In this document: piece by piece, positions 1 through 5,725 of the stretch
How positions within the stretch are numbered: the stretch's first letter is position 1
Layout of the letters: every line of letters begins with the position of its first letter
NCBI GenBank assembly: GCA_023134755.1
Contig: JAGLUM010000445.1
Coordinates: 1-5,866, forward strand
Direction of reading: 5' to 3'
Source of the DNA: Fidelibacterota bacterium
GTDB taxonomy: Bacteria; Fidelibacterota; Fidelibacteria; Fidelibacterales; Fidelibacteraceae
DNA length: 5,866 nucleotides
Notes under the pieces: generated by a model
The model's input: only the letters and a program-made list of their open reading frames with translations
What the model was told of the DNA's origin: nothing
Databases searched by the model: none
Made by a program: the position numbers and the translations under genes

Positions 1-672
1 GAGTACCGATTACAGGGAGTTATTGCATGCCTGAATGAAATAAAAACCACCGGTGGTACCCTGTTTATTTTGGGTGATTTTTTTGATTTTTGGTTTGACT
101 GCCGTAACCATGTACCCAAAGCACTGAAACCGGTAGTGAATACCTTAGCTGATCTGCGAAAAAATGGCATCGAAATTCATTATATCGGAGGGAACCATGA
201 TTATTGGATCAAGGGGTATTTAACCCAAGAGTTAGGTATTCATTTTTATCCGGAAACAATGATATTCAGCTATCAGAATACTCGCTTCTATTGCCTGCAC
301 GGCGATCAAGTAGTTTATTCTCATCCCAGCTATCCACATATTCGTAAATTTCTACGTGCCCCTCTGGCTATCGCATTACTGAAATGCCTTCCTGTAAAAT
401 GGATCTATACTTTGGGTGAGCATGTTAGTCATTATAATCGCGCACTGCAGCACATTCCGCGTGTTCCGGATCCGATGATAAAGAAACTGCAGCACTTTCT
501 TCTTGAAAAACTGCAGCAGGGGTATGATATTGCCATCAGCGGACACGTACATAAGCCGCATTGCAAGGAGGATCACGGAAAAACCATGGTTATTCTCGGA
601 GACTGGATACATCATCATACTTATGGAATTTGGGATACATCCGGATTTCGATTAATCCATTATAAACGATAA
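1..672 (+). CDS. lpxH: UDP-2,3-diacylglucosamine diphosphatase-like metallophosphoesterase (LpxH type), 5' partial
   Basis: The frame is open from base 1 (first codons read EYRLQGVIACLNE) to TAA at 670-672, giving 223 residues. The true start lies left of the window, and roughly 20-25 residues carrying the N-terminal D-x-H metal motif should be missing. Calcineurin-like phosphoesterase motifs appear in order: GDFFDFWFD (from base 73), GGNHDYW (from 187), LHGD (295-306), GHVHKPH (from 541) and GDWIHHHTYG (from 598). The GDxFDFWFD and GDWI..HTY pair is characteristic of LpxH-like proteins, especially FCB-type ones. LpxH cleaves UDP-2,3-diacylglucosamine to lipid X and UMP at the inner face of the inner membrane, in lipid A synthesis. 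Metallophosphoesterase membership is very likely; the exact LpxH substrate is inferred from family resemblance. The next gene starts one base after the stop, so the two probably form an operon. No promoter is visible because the 5' end is cut. Confidence 0.5.
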   Translation, partial: EYRLQGVIACLNEIKTTGGTLFILGDFFDFWFDCRNHVPKALKPVVNTLADLRKNGIEIHYIGGNHDYWIKGYLTQELGIHFYPETMIFSYQNTRFYCLHGDQVVYSHPSYPHIRKFLRAPLAIALLKCLPVKWIYTLGEHVSHYNRALQHIPRVPDPMIKKLQHFLLEKLQQGYDIAISGHVHKPHCKEDHGKTMVILGDWIHHHTYGIWDTSGFRLIHYKR

Positions 673-673
673 T

Positions 674-2437
674 ATGAAGCCGAAACTATACATCATTTTA
701 GCTGTAATATTTATTATCCTTGCAGCTCCGCGATGTTTCGCGGCAGATACCACTATGGTGTATGCTAATCAGCTGAATCATTATTATATATTTGGCGGAT
801 GGAATCATTTTGCAACGAGATACAACAAATTGTATGTTAGCAGCCGTATTGCAAACAATAGTTCAATATACAGTGAAACATCACGCTTAAAAACACAAAC
901 TAATGTAAATTTGGATGTACTGTATGCGCTTTCTCCTACATTCCGGGCCGGGCTCACCGGAAAATATTTTTTATTTCAAGACGGGCAAACATATCATGCT
1001 TATGATTATAATCAGGGACGTGCCGGAATAAAAGGGGATTATAAAAAACAGCATTATACCATAATGCTAGAAAGCGGTTATGCAAGGGAAACCCGTCTTG
1101 GTATTCGCGACATGGGCTGGTATGGCGGTATGGAACTGAACCGAAATATATCCGGTCTTTTGTTTTATCCCGAACTGAACTGGGACTATTCTCAAATGGG
1201 CAACCGTAGAAATTATACTTTTGATAACCGTATTTATTTTCGTGTAAAAACGTCCTCCTTATTGAAAAATACTTTTTCCGCAGGATTTAAAGCCTATAAT
1301 CGAGAATACTATATTACACGGGAAGCGGATACCGAAGAACGGCTGAATACAACGGTATATATAGGAAACGACCTTTATTATCCAGTTAATAAGAATTTGA
1401 TCGTGGATTATAAGGTAAAATTTTCGAGTACGCAGGACGGACTTAATTTTTCCTATTACGACACCAAAGAAACCAGGACCCGTCAGTTTTTATCACTGCA
1501 GAACGATGTACGGTTACGCGGACATATTGGTGCGTTTCGGGGTTATGTTGGACTTACAAATGATTATAGGCAAAGCCGGACTACGGCAACAAACCCTGCA
1601 ATTTCCCTGCCGTCAGATTATATTTTTGATAAAAAGAATATTCTTGCACGGATATCCTGGAAATTAACGGAAAATGATAGCCTTTATATCAATTACCGGG
1701 GATCTTTGCTCTATTATGATACACCAGATACAAACAATTATGACGATCGGGATGAGCTAAGCTATTCGGTGTCTCCGGCATGGCATCACCGTATAGATGA
1801 ATATACCTCGCTCTCAATCTCAGGGAATATGTTTTTGCACCATTATGTATATTTGTTTCACCAGCGTTCTGCTCAGAATCATTGGAACAGGGTGTATTCC
1901 CTAAAGTCGGAAATTAATACCAATATTCCCAGAATCATCCGTTGGAATGCAAAACAGGAAATTTACGCCAATTATTTTGTTTACGATTATGAGGATTCTG
2001 CCTTTGTACATGTGCAAAGTATGGTATTCAGGGGACTCAAGCTGCAGCAAAGCATACAATATTATTTTACACCCAAATGGATAATTCGCGGCTATATGTT
2101 TTTCCGTTGGGAAGATAATGGATTGCTGGACTGGGAGGACTTTATACAGGAGCTGACTGACAGTAAGTATACCATTAAAATTGAGCTAACGCCGGGGTAC
2201 AAAACAAAACATTTTACCATTGCTGCAGGACCTGTATATTCACACCGCCGTGATTTCCGGTATCAGGATATGGTAAATTATACGGAATCTTATCACTCCA
2301 TACGCATCGGAGGCGTGTTATTACTACAGTATTCTAACAAAATAACATTGAGTTATCGTTTGGAACAAATTGACCAAACCGGTATATCGCGAGTATATAA
2401 CCAGTCAGGAAGTTTGCGGTTTAATTGGATCTTTTAA
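674..2437 (+). CDS. Outer-membrane beta-barrel protein of unknown function (587 aa)
   Basis: I do not recognise the family. Residues 1-23 form a signal peptide: a basic start (MKPK), a hydrophobic core (LYIILAVIFIILAA) and a likely signal peptidase I site after RCFA. The cysteine at position 21 lacks a lipobox context, and I see no other cysteine in the protein. The rest is a run of short alternating polar/hydrophobic strands rich in aromatics; I count about 58 tyrosines, near 10%. Charged or Asn/Asp-rich turns separate the strands, and no helical or soluble domain stands out. The protein ends in SLRFNWIF, with the terminal Phe expected of a strand recognised by the BAM machinery. A barrel of well over 16 strands would fit the length. 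ATG follows the upstream TAA by one base and no Shine-Dalgarno is apparent, so translation probably depends on coupling to the lpxH-like gene. It could be a transport channel or an envelope-biogenesis partner; neither is shown by the sequence. Confidence 0.5.
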   Translation: MKPKLYIILAVIFIILAAPRCFAADTTMVYANQLNHYYIFGGWNHFATRYNKLYVSSRIANNSSIYSETSRLKTQTNVNLDVLYALSPTFRAGLTGKYFLFQDGQTYHAYDYNQGRAGIKGDYKKQHYTIMLESGYARETRLGIRDMGWYGGMELNRNISGLLFYPELNWDYSQMGNRRNYTFDNRIYFRVKTSSLLKNTFSAGFKAYNREYYITREADTEERLNTTVYIGNDLYYPVNKNLIVDYKVKFSSTQDGLNFSYYDTKETRTRQFLSLQNDVRLRGHIGAFRGYVGLTNDYRQSRTTATNPAISLPSDYIFDKKNILARISWKLTENDSLYINYRGSLLYYDTPDTNNYDDRDELSYSVSPAWHHRIDEYTSLSISGNMFLHHYVYLFHQRSAQNHWNRVYSLKSEINTNIPRIIRWNAKQEIYANYFVYDYEDSAFVHVQSMVFRGLKLQQSIQYYFTPKWIIRGYMFFRWEDNGLLDWEDFIQELTDSKYTIKIELTPGYKTKHFTIAAGPVYSHRRDFRYQDMVNYTESYHSIRIGGVLLLQYSNKITLSYRLEQIDQTGISRVYNQSGSLRFNWIF

Positions 2438-2453
2438 GAATAAATAAACAGTA

Positions 2454-2777
2454 TTAATTTGGAGCTTTTTCGTTTTCGGACTTTAAATGCAGTTGCGGCT
2501 GTATCGGATTTTGCAATTCTTTAATTTCCCCGAAATGTTGTTCATAACGGGCAATATTGGTGGAAAGAGTTTTCATCAGAGCCTTTGCGTGCTGGGGGGA
2601 AAGAATAATGCGTGAAACAACATTTGCTTTCGGAAGACCGGGGAGTACCTGACAGAAATCAAGAATAAACTCGCTGGGGCTGTGTGTTACAACTTGCAGA
2701 TTTGCGTAACTACCCTGAGCGGTTTTTTCATTTATATTGATTTCAATGCGTTTTGTCTTATCATTATTATTCGTCAT
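2454..2777 (-). CDS. DUF3467 family protein
   Basis: This is a 107-aa cytoplasmic protein with no signal peptide or membrane segment. It shows the DUF3467 signature nearly end to end: GSYANLQVVTHSPSEFILDF at residues 22-41, LPGLPKANVVSRIILSPQHAK at about 45-65, and a helix ending NIARYEQHFGEI at 74-85. A polar tail (residues 86-107) is probably disordered. The family is widespread in bacteria and has no established biochemical function that I know of. Two adjacent ATGs exist, at 2780 and 2777. I chose 2777 because GAGGA lies 5 nt upstream of it but only 2 nt upstream of the other. The start lies inside the 3' end of the zinc-ribbon gene (11-bp overlap from this ATG), so the pair should be translationally coupled. 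Its 3' end faces the barrel gene across 16 bp. Confidence 0.5.
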   Translation of the reverse strand: MTNNNDKTKRIEININEKTAQGSYANLQVVTHSPSEFILDFCQVLPGLPKANVVSRIILSPQHAKALMKTLSTNIARYEQHFGEIKELQNPIQPQLHLKSENEKAPN

Positions 2778-3156
2778 CATCTTCCTCTACTTCGAAGACA
2801 GTAAAATCTTCAGTTGTATTTTGAGCTGATTCAACATCAGCAATAAATTCATCTTCAATAGATATCATATTACCGTCCAGAAAATTTTGCGGGTTGTCAT
2901 TCTCGACTTCTGCAATATCGTGTTCGCCATCCATTTCATTTGTTTCGTACTTTAAGAAGTCATTTCCATAAAGTGATGTATCAAAAAAATCGATATTATC
3001 AACAATTCCCTGTTCAATGAGATACTCTAAAAAATCAATATACGTTTCATTTTTTAAGTTCGTTCGGCAGTGCGGACAAAACAAGCGTTTTTTTAAAGAT
3101 TCCTTATTTAGTGGTTCGCCGCATTTGGGGCAAAGTAATTCATCAAATGAGATCAA
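2767..3156 (-). CDS. Small zinc-ribbon protein with highly acidic C-terminal tail
   Basis: I do not recognise a named family. The open frame could start at a TTG at 3174, but a TTG at 3156 has AGAGGT 6 nt upstream and gives a 129-aa protein beginning MISFDELLCPKCGE. There is no in-frame ATG before the upstream stop. C9-P-K-C12 and C27-P-H-C30, separated by 14 residues, make a treble-clef or rubredoxin-like zinc ribbon. A likely helical segment (ETYIDFLEYLIEQGI) follows. The last 61 residues hold 23 Asp/Glu and a single Lys, ending VEEDDDE. No signal peptide is present, so it is probably cytoplasmic. Such an architecture suits protein or nucleic-acid binding, for example an adaptor, but no activity can be assigned. 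It is the first gene of a two-gene operon whose second member is the DUF3467 protein, implying a shared role. Confidence 0.5.
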   Translation of the reverse strand: MISFDELLCPKCGEPLNKESLKKRLFCPHCRTNLKNETYIDFLEYLIEQGIVDNIDFFDTSLYGNDFLKYETNEMDGEHDIAEVENDNPQNFLDGNMISIEDEFIADVESAQNTTEDFTVFEVEEDDDE

Positions 3157-3162
3157 AATCAC

Positions 3163-3168
3163 ACCTCT
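3163..3168 (-). promoter_or_regulatory. Shine-Dalgarno deciding the TTG start of the zinc-ribbon gene
   Basis: On the minus strand AGAGGT sits 6 nt before the TTG at 3156. It favours that start over the upstream in-frame TTG at 3174, which would place this motif inside the coding region. The GTG at 3162 is too close to the motif to be used. Confidence 0.5.
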
Positions 3169-3187
3169 TTTCAAATTTTGGAAAAGA
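3166..3187. repeat. 7-bp perfect inverted repeat at the zinc-ribbon gene 5' end
   Basis: The arms TCTTTTC (3166-3172) and GAAAAGA (3181-3187) are perfect complements flanking an 8-bp A/T-rich centre. The repeat overlaps the proposed -10 element and the first three bases of the Shine-Dalgarno motif. It could be an operator for a dimeric repressor. If transcription starts further upstream, it could instead form an mRNA hairpin that partly hides the ribosome-binding site. Low-complexity AT sequence makes chance occurrence possible. Confidence 0.5.
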
Positions 3188-3212
3188 TAAGTGTAAGTAT
3201 CTTTTTTTGCAA
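3184..3212 (-). promoter_or_regulatory. Candidate promoter for the zinc-ribbon/DUF3467 operon
   Basis: Read on the minus strand, TTGCAA (3212-3207) and TATCTT (3189-3184) are separated by exactly 17 bp. Each matches 4 of 6 bases of the sigma-70 consensus. Transcription would begin near 3177, about 20 nt before the chosen TTG. The region is AT-rich, so such matches arise easily; the call rests on spacing and position. If the host uses a Bacteroidota-type sigma factor, the consensus would differ. Confidence 0.5.
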
Positions 3213-3245
3213 GTTAAAAATAAATAGGAGTTTAAATAATTTTAT

Positions 3246-3268
3246 GTAAATGTCGAAAAAACATTTAC
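3246..3268. repeat. 8-bp inverted repeat (weak hairpin) downstream of the PHP gene
   Basis: GTAAATGT (3246-3253) and ACATTTAC (3261-3268) are perfect complements around a 7-nt spacer (CGAAAAA). It lies 37 bp beyond the PHP stop codon and about 90 bp before the zinc-ribbon gene, both on the minus strand. The stem has only two G-C pairs and no clean U-tract follows, so it is a poor intrinsic terminator. It could be an operator or an mRNA 3'-end structure. Confidence 0.5.
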
Positions 3269-3304
3269 TTCAATAATATGTAATATATCCATTTTACGGA
3301 TAGA

Positions 3305-4327
3305 TTATTTTTCTAAAGTTAAAGTTAAATAATTGTTGTTGTCGACCAGAACATTTTTTATTGTCCACACATTTTCATTCTGTTTCGGAAGATTGACCGT
3401 GCCGGATTTTGGCAGAAGGTATTCTTTCTGATTCGAAGACATAAAAATAAAAGGAAGATCACTGCGGTTTGTCAGAAAAATATCTCCATTATTGGATACT
3501 TGAACTTCGAGACAAGCTTTCACAAAGCGGTTTGTTAAATCTTTTGGACCTGCAAGAATGTCTTTTTCTGCCACAGCGATACATCTTCCGGCAAATAGCG
3601 CTTCCTTGATGGCCGCTTCGCTTCGCTCGGTCGCAAAAACCAGTGTGAATGGACGATGATCGGATTGACTTAAAAATACTTCCGATGAAACGCCGTGTAC
3701 ATCTGAATTACCTATGACGGCTAAGTTGTATTTATCGGTAAATTTAAGTACTCCGGGATAATATTCATGCCAATTTGCAAATTCAATACCGTGCAGCCAA
3801 TTCCGTTCAACTAAGGTAGTATGAATATCGTACCAGCGAACAACTTTGTCAGGCTGATGCACTATCCAACCCGGGTGATTCCACAAAATAAATGCCCCTT
3901 GATTTATAGCTTCTTCAATGGCCGGTAAAAACTCCTTAATTATAAGCTTATTTGCGTCCTGAATAAACAGAGCATTGAAATGACCCGGCGGCATCCAGCG
4001 AGTGAATTCTGCGCCACGGATACAGATGATATTTTTCTTTTTTGCATATTTATTGGCAATTTCGTATGAAATATTGTGGCCATCAGGTAAATATTTTTTG
4101 TGGGGAAGATATTCCAGATGATCCGTAATCGCAATGGCATCCAGACCTTCTCTGACAGCCTCGTCAACCCGCACAGTCGGCCATACCAATCCGTCGGAAT
4201 AAATGGTGTGCATATGAAAGTCACACTTTAATGTTTTATATTCTCCCAAGTCGGGAACCGTTTGAGCCGGTATGACACCAACAAATAGTAGCAGCATTAT
4301 AATAAATAGTAAAGATCTATTTTGCAT
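3305..4327 (-). CDS. Exported PHP-domain metallophosphoesterase
   Basis: The product has 340 residues, starting at the ATG at 4327, which has AAAGGA 5 nt upstream and begins a signal peptide. Residues 1-22 (MQNRSLLFIIMLLLFVGVIPAQ) are that signal, with likely cleavage after Ala21 or Gln22, so the enzyme acts in the periplasm or outside. The full PHP metal set is visible: H38-x-H40 and D45 (DFHMHTIYSDG), H70 (AITDH), E107 (RGAEFT), H116 (PGHF), H151 (WNHPG), and D209-x-H211 (GNSDVHG). That is a complete trinuclear site, so it should be active. Residues from about 275 to 340 look like a small beta-rich, Ig-like C-terminal domain. Bacteroidota have similar secreted PHP proteins, some annotated as Sb-PDE family phosphodiesterases. 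Hydrolysis of an exogenous phosphomono- or diester is likely, but the substrate is unknown. It is transcribed divergently from the lipoprotein peptidase gene and appears monocistronic. Confidence 0.5.
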   Translation of the reverse strand: MQNRSLLFIIMLLLFVGVIPAQTVPDLGEYKTLKCDFHMHTIYSDGLVWPTVRVDEAVREGLDAIAITDHLEYLPHKKYLPDGHNISYEIANKYAKKKNIICIRGAEFTRWMPPGHFNALFIQDANKLIIKEFLPAIEEAINQGAFILWNHPGWIVHQPDKVVRWYDIHTTLVERNWLHGIEFANWHEYYPGVLKFTDKYNLAVIGNSDVHGVSSEVFLSQSDHRPFTLVFATERSEAAIKEALFAGRCIAVAEKDILAGPKDLTNRFVKACLEVQVSNNGDIFLTNRSDLPFIFMSSNQKEYLLPKSGTVNLPKQNENVWTIKNVLVDNNNYLTLTLEK

Positions 4328-4332
4328 GATTA

Positions 4333-4338
4333 TCCTTT
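4333..4338 (-). promoter_or_regulatory. Shine-Dalgarno deciding the PHP gene start
   Basis: AAAGGA, read on the minus strand within AGAAAGGA, lies 5 nt before the ATG at 4327. The longer open frame, extending to 4372, would add 15 residues in front of the signal peptide and lacks such a site, so the shorter start is preferred. Confidence 0.5.
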
Positions 4339-4363
4339 CTTCTGTAATCAATTCAATAATTAA

Positions 4364-4369
4364 AATATA
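4364..4369 (-). promoter_or_regulatory. Possible -10 element of the PHP gene
   Basis: TATATT on the minus strand matches 5 of 6 consensus bases and would give a leader of about 30 nt. No convincing -35 hexamer lies 16-18 bp upstream, so this is a weak call based on position in the divergent intergenic region. Confidence 0.5.
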
Positions 4370-4390
4370 CACAGAACAGAGCGAAAAGCG

Positions 4391-4447
4391 AATGCAAAAA
4401 TATTGAATTTATTCAGACATAAATGTATTTTGAAACCGTTTTGCATT
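4391..4447. repeat. Spaced 9-bp inverted repeat between divergent genes
   Basis: AATGCAAAA (4391-4399) and TTTTGCATT (4439-4447) are perfect complements separated by 39 bp, inside the 156-bp region between the PHP gene and the lipoprotein peptidase gene. The centres are 48 bp apart. The arrangement could be two operator sites for one regulator of both genes. A coincidental match in AT-rich DNA is not excluded. Confidence 0.5.
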
Positions 4448-4456
4448 TATTATATT
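4430..4456 (+). promoter_or_regulatory. Candidate promoter for the NlpC/P60 lipoprotein gene
   Basis: TTGAAA (4430-4435) and TATATT (4451-4456) match 4/6 and 5/6 of the sigma-70 hexamers, but with a short 15-bp spacer. Transcription would start near 4463, about 20 nt before the ATG. A second -10-like hexamer, TACAAT (4462-4467), would leave too short a leader. The call is tentative. Confidence 0.5.
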
Positions 4457-4472
4457 CATCATACAATTAAGC

Positions 4473-4477
4473 AAGGA
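4473..4477 (+). promoter_or_regulatory. Shine-Dalgarno deciding the lipoprotein start
   Basis: AAGGA lies 6 nt before the ATG at 4484. The reading frame is open further upstream to a TTG at 4403, but that start would put 27 residues before the lipoprotein signal peptide. The ATG at 4484 is therefore preferred. Confidence 0.5.
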
Positions 4478-4483
4478 ATAATA

Positions 4484-5662
4484 ATGAAGAAAATAATGAT
4501 ATTTATACTCGCTGCGATACTTGTGATCTCATGTGATCAGATACCTGTACGTCCTGCACAGGCCTTTATAGACGAAGTCAAAGAAGAAGTTTGCCCGGAT
4601 CGCCGGATCAATATTTTTGATCTTGAATATGATCAACAAGGAAAAGTAATCACGCTTAACGGTGAAATGAATAGTTTATCCGGCCACGATTCATTACTTG
4701 CACGCCTTGAGAGTGAAGGATATGAGGTAGCAGATAAAATTGCTTTACTGCCTTCTGGAGAACTGCAAGGTAAAATATATGGTGTCGTTAATCGCTCTGT
4801 AGCTAATATGCGCGTTGAACCTTCTGCTCGTACCGAGATGGCAACTCAGGCGATCCTGGGTGTGCCTATCCGAGTTTTTAAAAAAGGAGGCAACGACTAC
4901 TATGTACAAACACCTGATGGTTATCTTGGTTGGATGGAAGGGTCGGCGTTTACGGCAATGACCCCGGCGGAATTCAATGACTGGCAGGAAGCGGAAAAAA
5001 TCATCTACCTCGCGGATGCCGGGTACGTATATTCAAAAACCTCCTGTAAATCTCCCATCGTTGGTGATATAACCGCGAAGAGTTTTCTGAAAGAACTTAG
5101 GCAAGAAGGCGATTATGTCAAGGTCGCATATCCTGATGGCAGGGAAGGTTATATAAAAGCCGTGGACTGTATGAACTTCAACACATGGAAAGATGAAATT
5201 GAAATATCTACAGAAAGTGTTCTGGAATTGGCGCATACCTATATGGGACGCCCTTATCTCTGGGGCGGAACTTCAACGAAAATGCTGGACTGCTCGGGAT
5301 TTATCCGGACGGTTATGTTTCTGCACGGTGTGTATTTGCCACGGGATGCTTCCCAGCAGGTTTTAGTAGGTAAAACCGTTGCGGAAGGGAATCAAGAACT
5401 GGATAAACTTAAGCCCGGCGATCTGGTGTTCTTTGGCCTTTACCGCGAGAACGGCAGTGAACGTATCACACATGTAGGTATTTATCTCGGTGACAATAAA
5501 TTCATCCATGAGGCTGGTGATGTCAATATTCTTAGCTTTAATCCGGAAGATGAAAATTACAGCGAATACCGCTATAATTTATTTATCCGCGCAAAAGATG
5601 TAATCAATCATGTTGGCGAGCTTGGCGTTGAACGTGTAGCGGATAATCCGATGTTTAAATAA
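4484..5662 (+). CDS. Lipoprotein SH3-domain C40 (NlpC/P60) peptidase, probable gamma-D-glutamyl-diaminoacid endopeptidase
   Basis: The product has 392 residues. MKKIMIFILAAILVISC is a lipoprotein signal with lipobox VISC, so Cys17 is lipidated and the protein is envelope-anchored. Asp18 follows the Cys. Residues 22-94 form an alpha/beta N-terminal domain (PDRRINIFDLEYDQQGKV, then a LARLESEGYEVADKIALLP helix-strand). Two SH3b-like domains follow at about 95-160 (VVNRSVANMRVEPS, then DGYLGWME) and 172-235 (VKVAYPDGREGYI). The NlpC/P60 catalytic domain spans about 246-375: C270 in LDCSGF, H330 in THVGIYLG and H342 in FIHEAG make an intact triad. YLWGGT and LPRDASQQ are typical of YkfC-like enzymes. 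These cleave the gamma-D-Glu to diamino-acid bond of murein peptides, often free ones needing an N-terminal L-Ala. I recall this whole architecture as common in Bacteroidota. The gene stands alone, with its own terminator. Confidence 0.5.
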   Translation: MKKIMIFILAAILVISCDQIPVRPAQAFIDEVKEEVCPDRRINIFDLEYDQQGKVITLNGEMNSLSGHDSLLARLESEGYEVADKIALLPSGELQGKIYGVVNRSVANMRVEPSARTEMATQAILGVPIRVFKKGGNDYYVQTPDGYLGWMEGSAFTAMTPAEFNDWQEAEKIIYLADAGYVYSKTSCKSPIVGDITAKSFLKELRQEGDYVKVAYPDGREGYIKAVDCMNFNTWKDEIEISTESVLELAHTYMGRPYLWGGTSTKMLDCSGFIRTVMFLHGVYLPRDASQQVLVGKTVAEGNQELDKLKPGDLVFFGLYRENGSERITHVGIYLGDNKFIHEAGDVNILSFNPEDENYSEYRYNLFIRAKDVINHVGELGVERVADNPMFK

Positions 5663-5681
5663 GAAATATTAAACAAATAAA

Positions 5682-5711
5682 AAAACGGGGCTAATGCTCC
5701 GTTTTCTTTTT
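5682..5711. terminator. Rho-independent terminator, probably bidirectional
   Basis: AAAACGGGGC (5682-5691) pairs with GCTCCGTTTT (5696-5705) over 10 bp, including one G-U pair, around a TAAT loop. On the plus strand a T-rich run to 5711 follows, 19 bp after the peptidase stop codon. On the minus strand the A-run at 5679-5685 supplies a U-tract, so the element can also end transcription of the gene arriving from the right, whose stop codon is at 5728-5726. Confidence 0.5.
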
Positions 5712-5725
5712 ATATCCCTGTTATA

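Noticed and set aside
445..520. Three copies of CTGCAGCA within about 75 bp
   Set aside because: All three are in frame and encode Leu-Gln-His or Leu-Gln-Gln in the lpxH-like protein; this is codon and residue repetition, not a DNA repeat element.
376..618. 80-codon open frame on the minus strand
   Set aside because: It lies wholly inside the strongly conserved lpxH-like gene and has no recognisable protein features; it is a shadow frame.
3246..3268. Hairpin considered as the PHP gene terminator
   Set aside because: The stem has only two G-C pairs and lacks a following U-tract on the minus strand, so I list it only as an inverted repeat.
3940..4224. 94-codon open frame on the minus strand
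   Set aside because: It is an alternative frame inside the PHP gene, whose own frame contains all the metal-binding motifs.
4462..4467. TACAAT as the -10 of the peptidase gene
   Set aside because: The start point would fall at or next to the Shine-Dalgarno, leaving almost no leader, and the only -35-like hexamer is 15 bp away and poor.
5033..5236. 67-codon open frame on the minus strand
   Set aside because: It is antisense to the SH3 region of the peptidase gene, with no start signal or family features.
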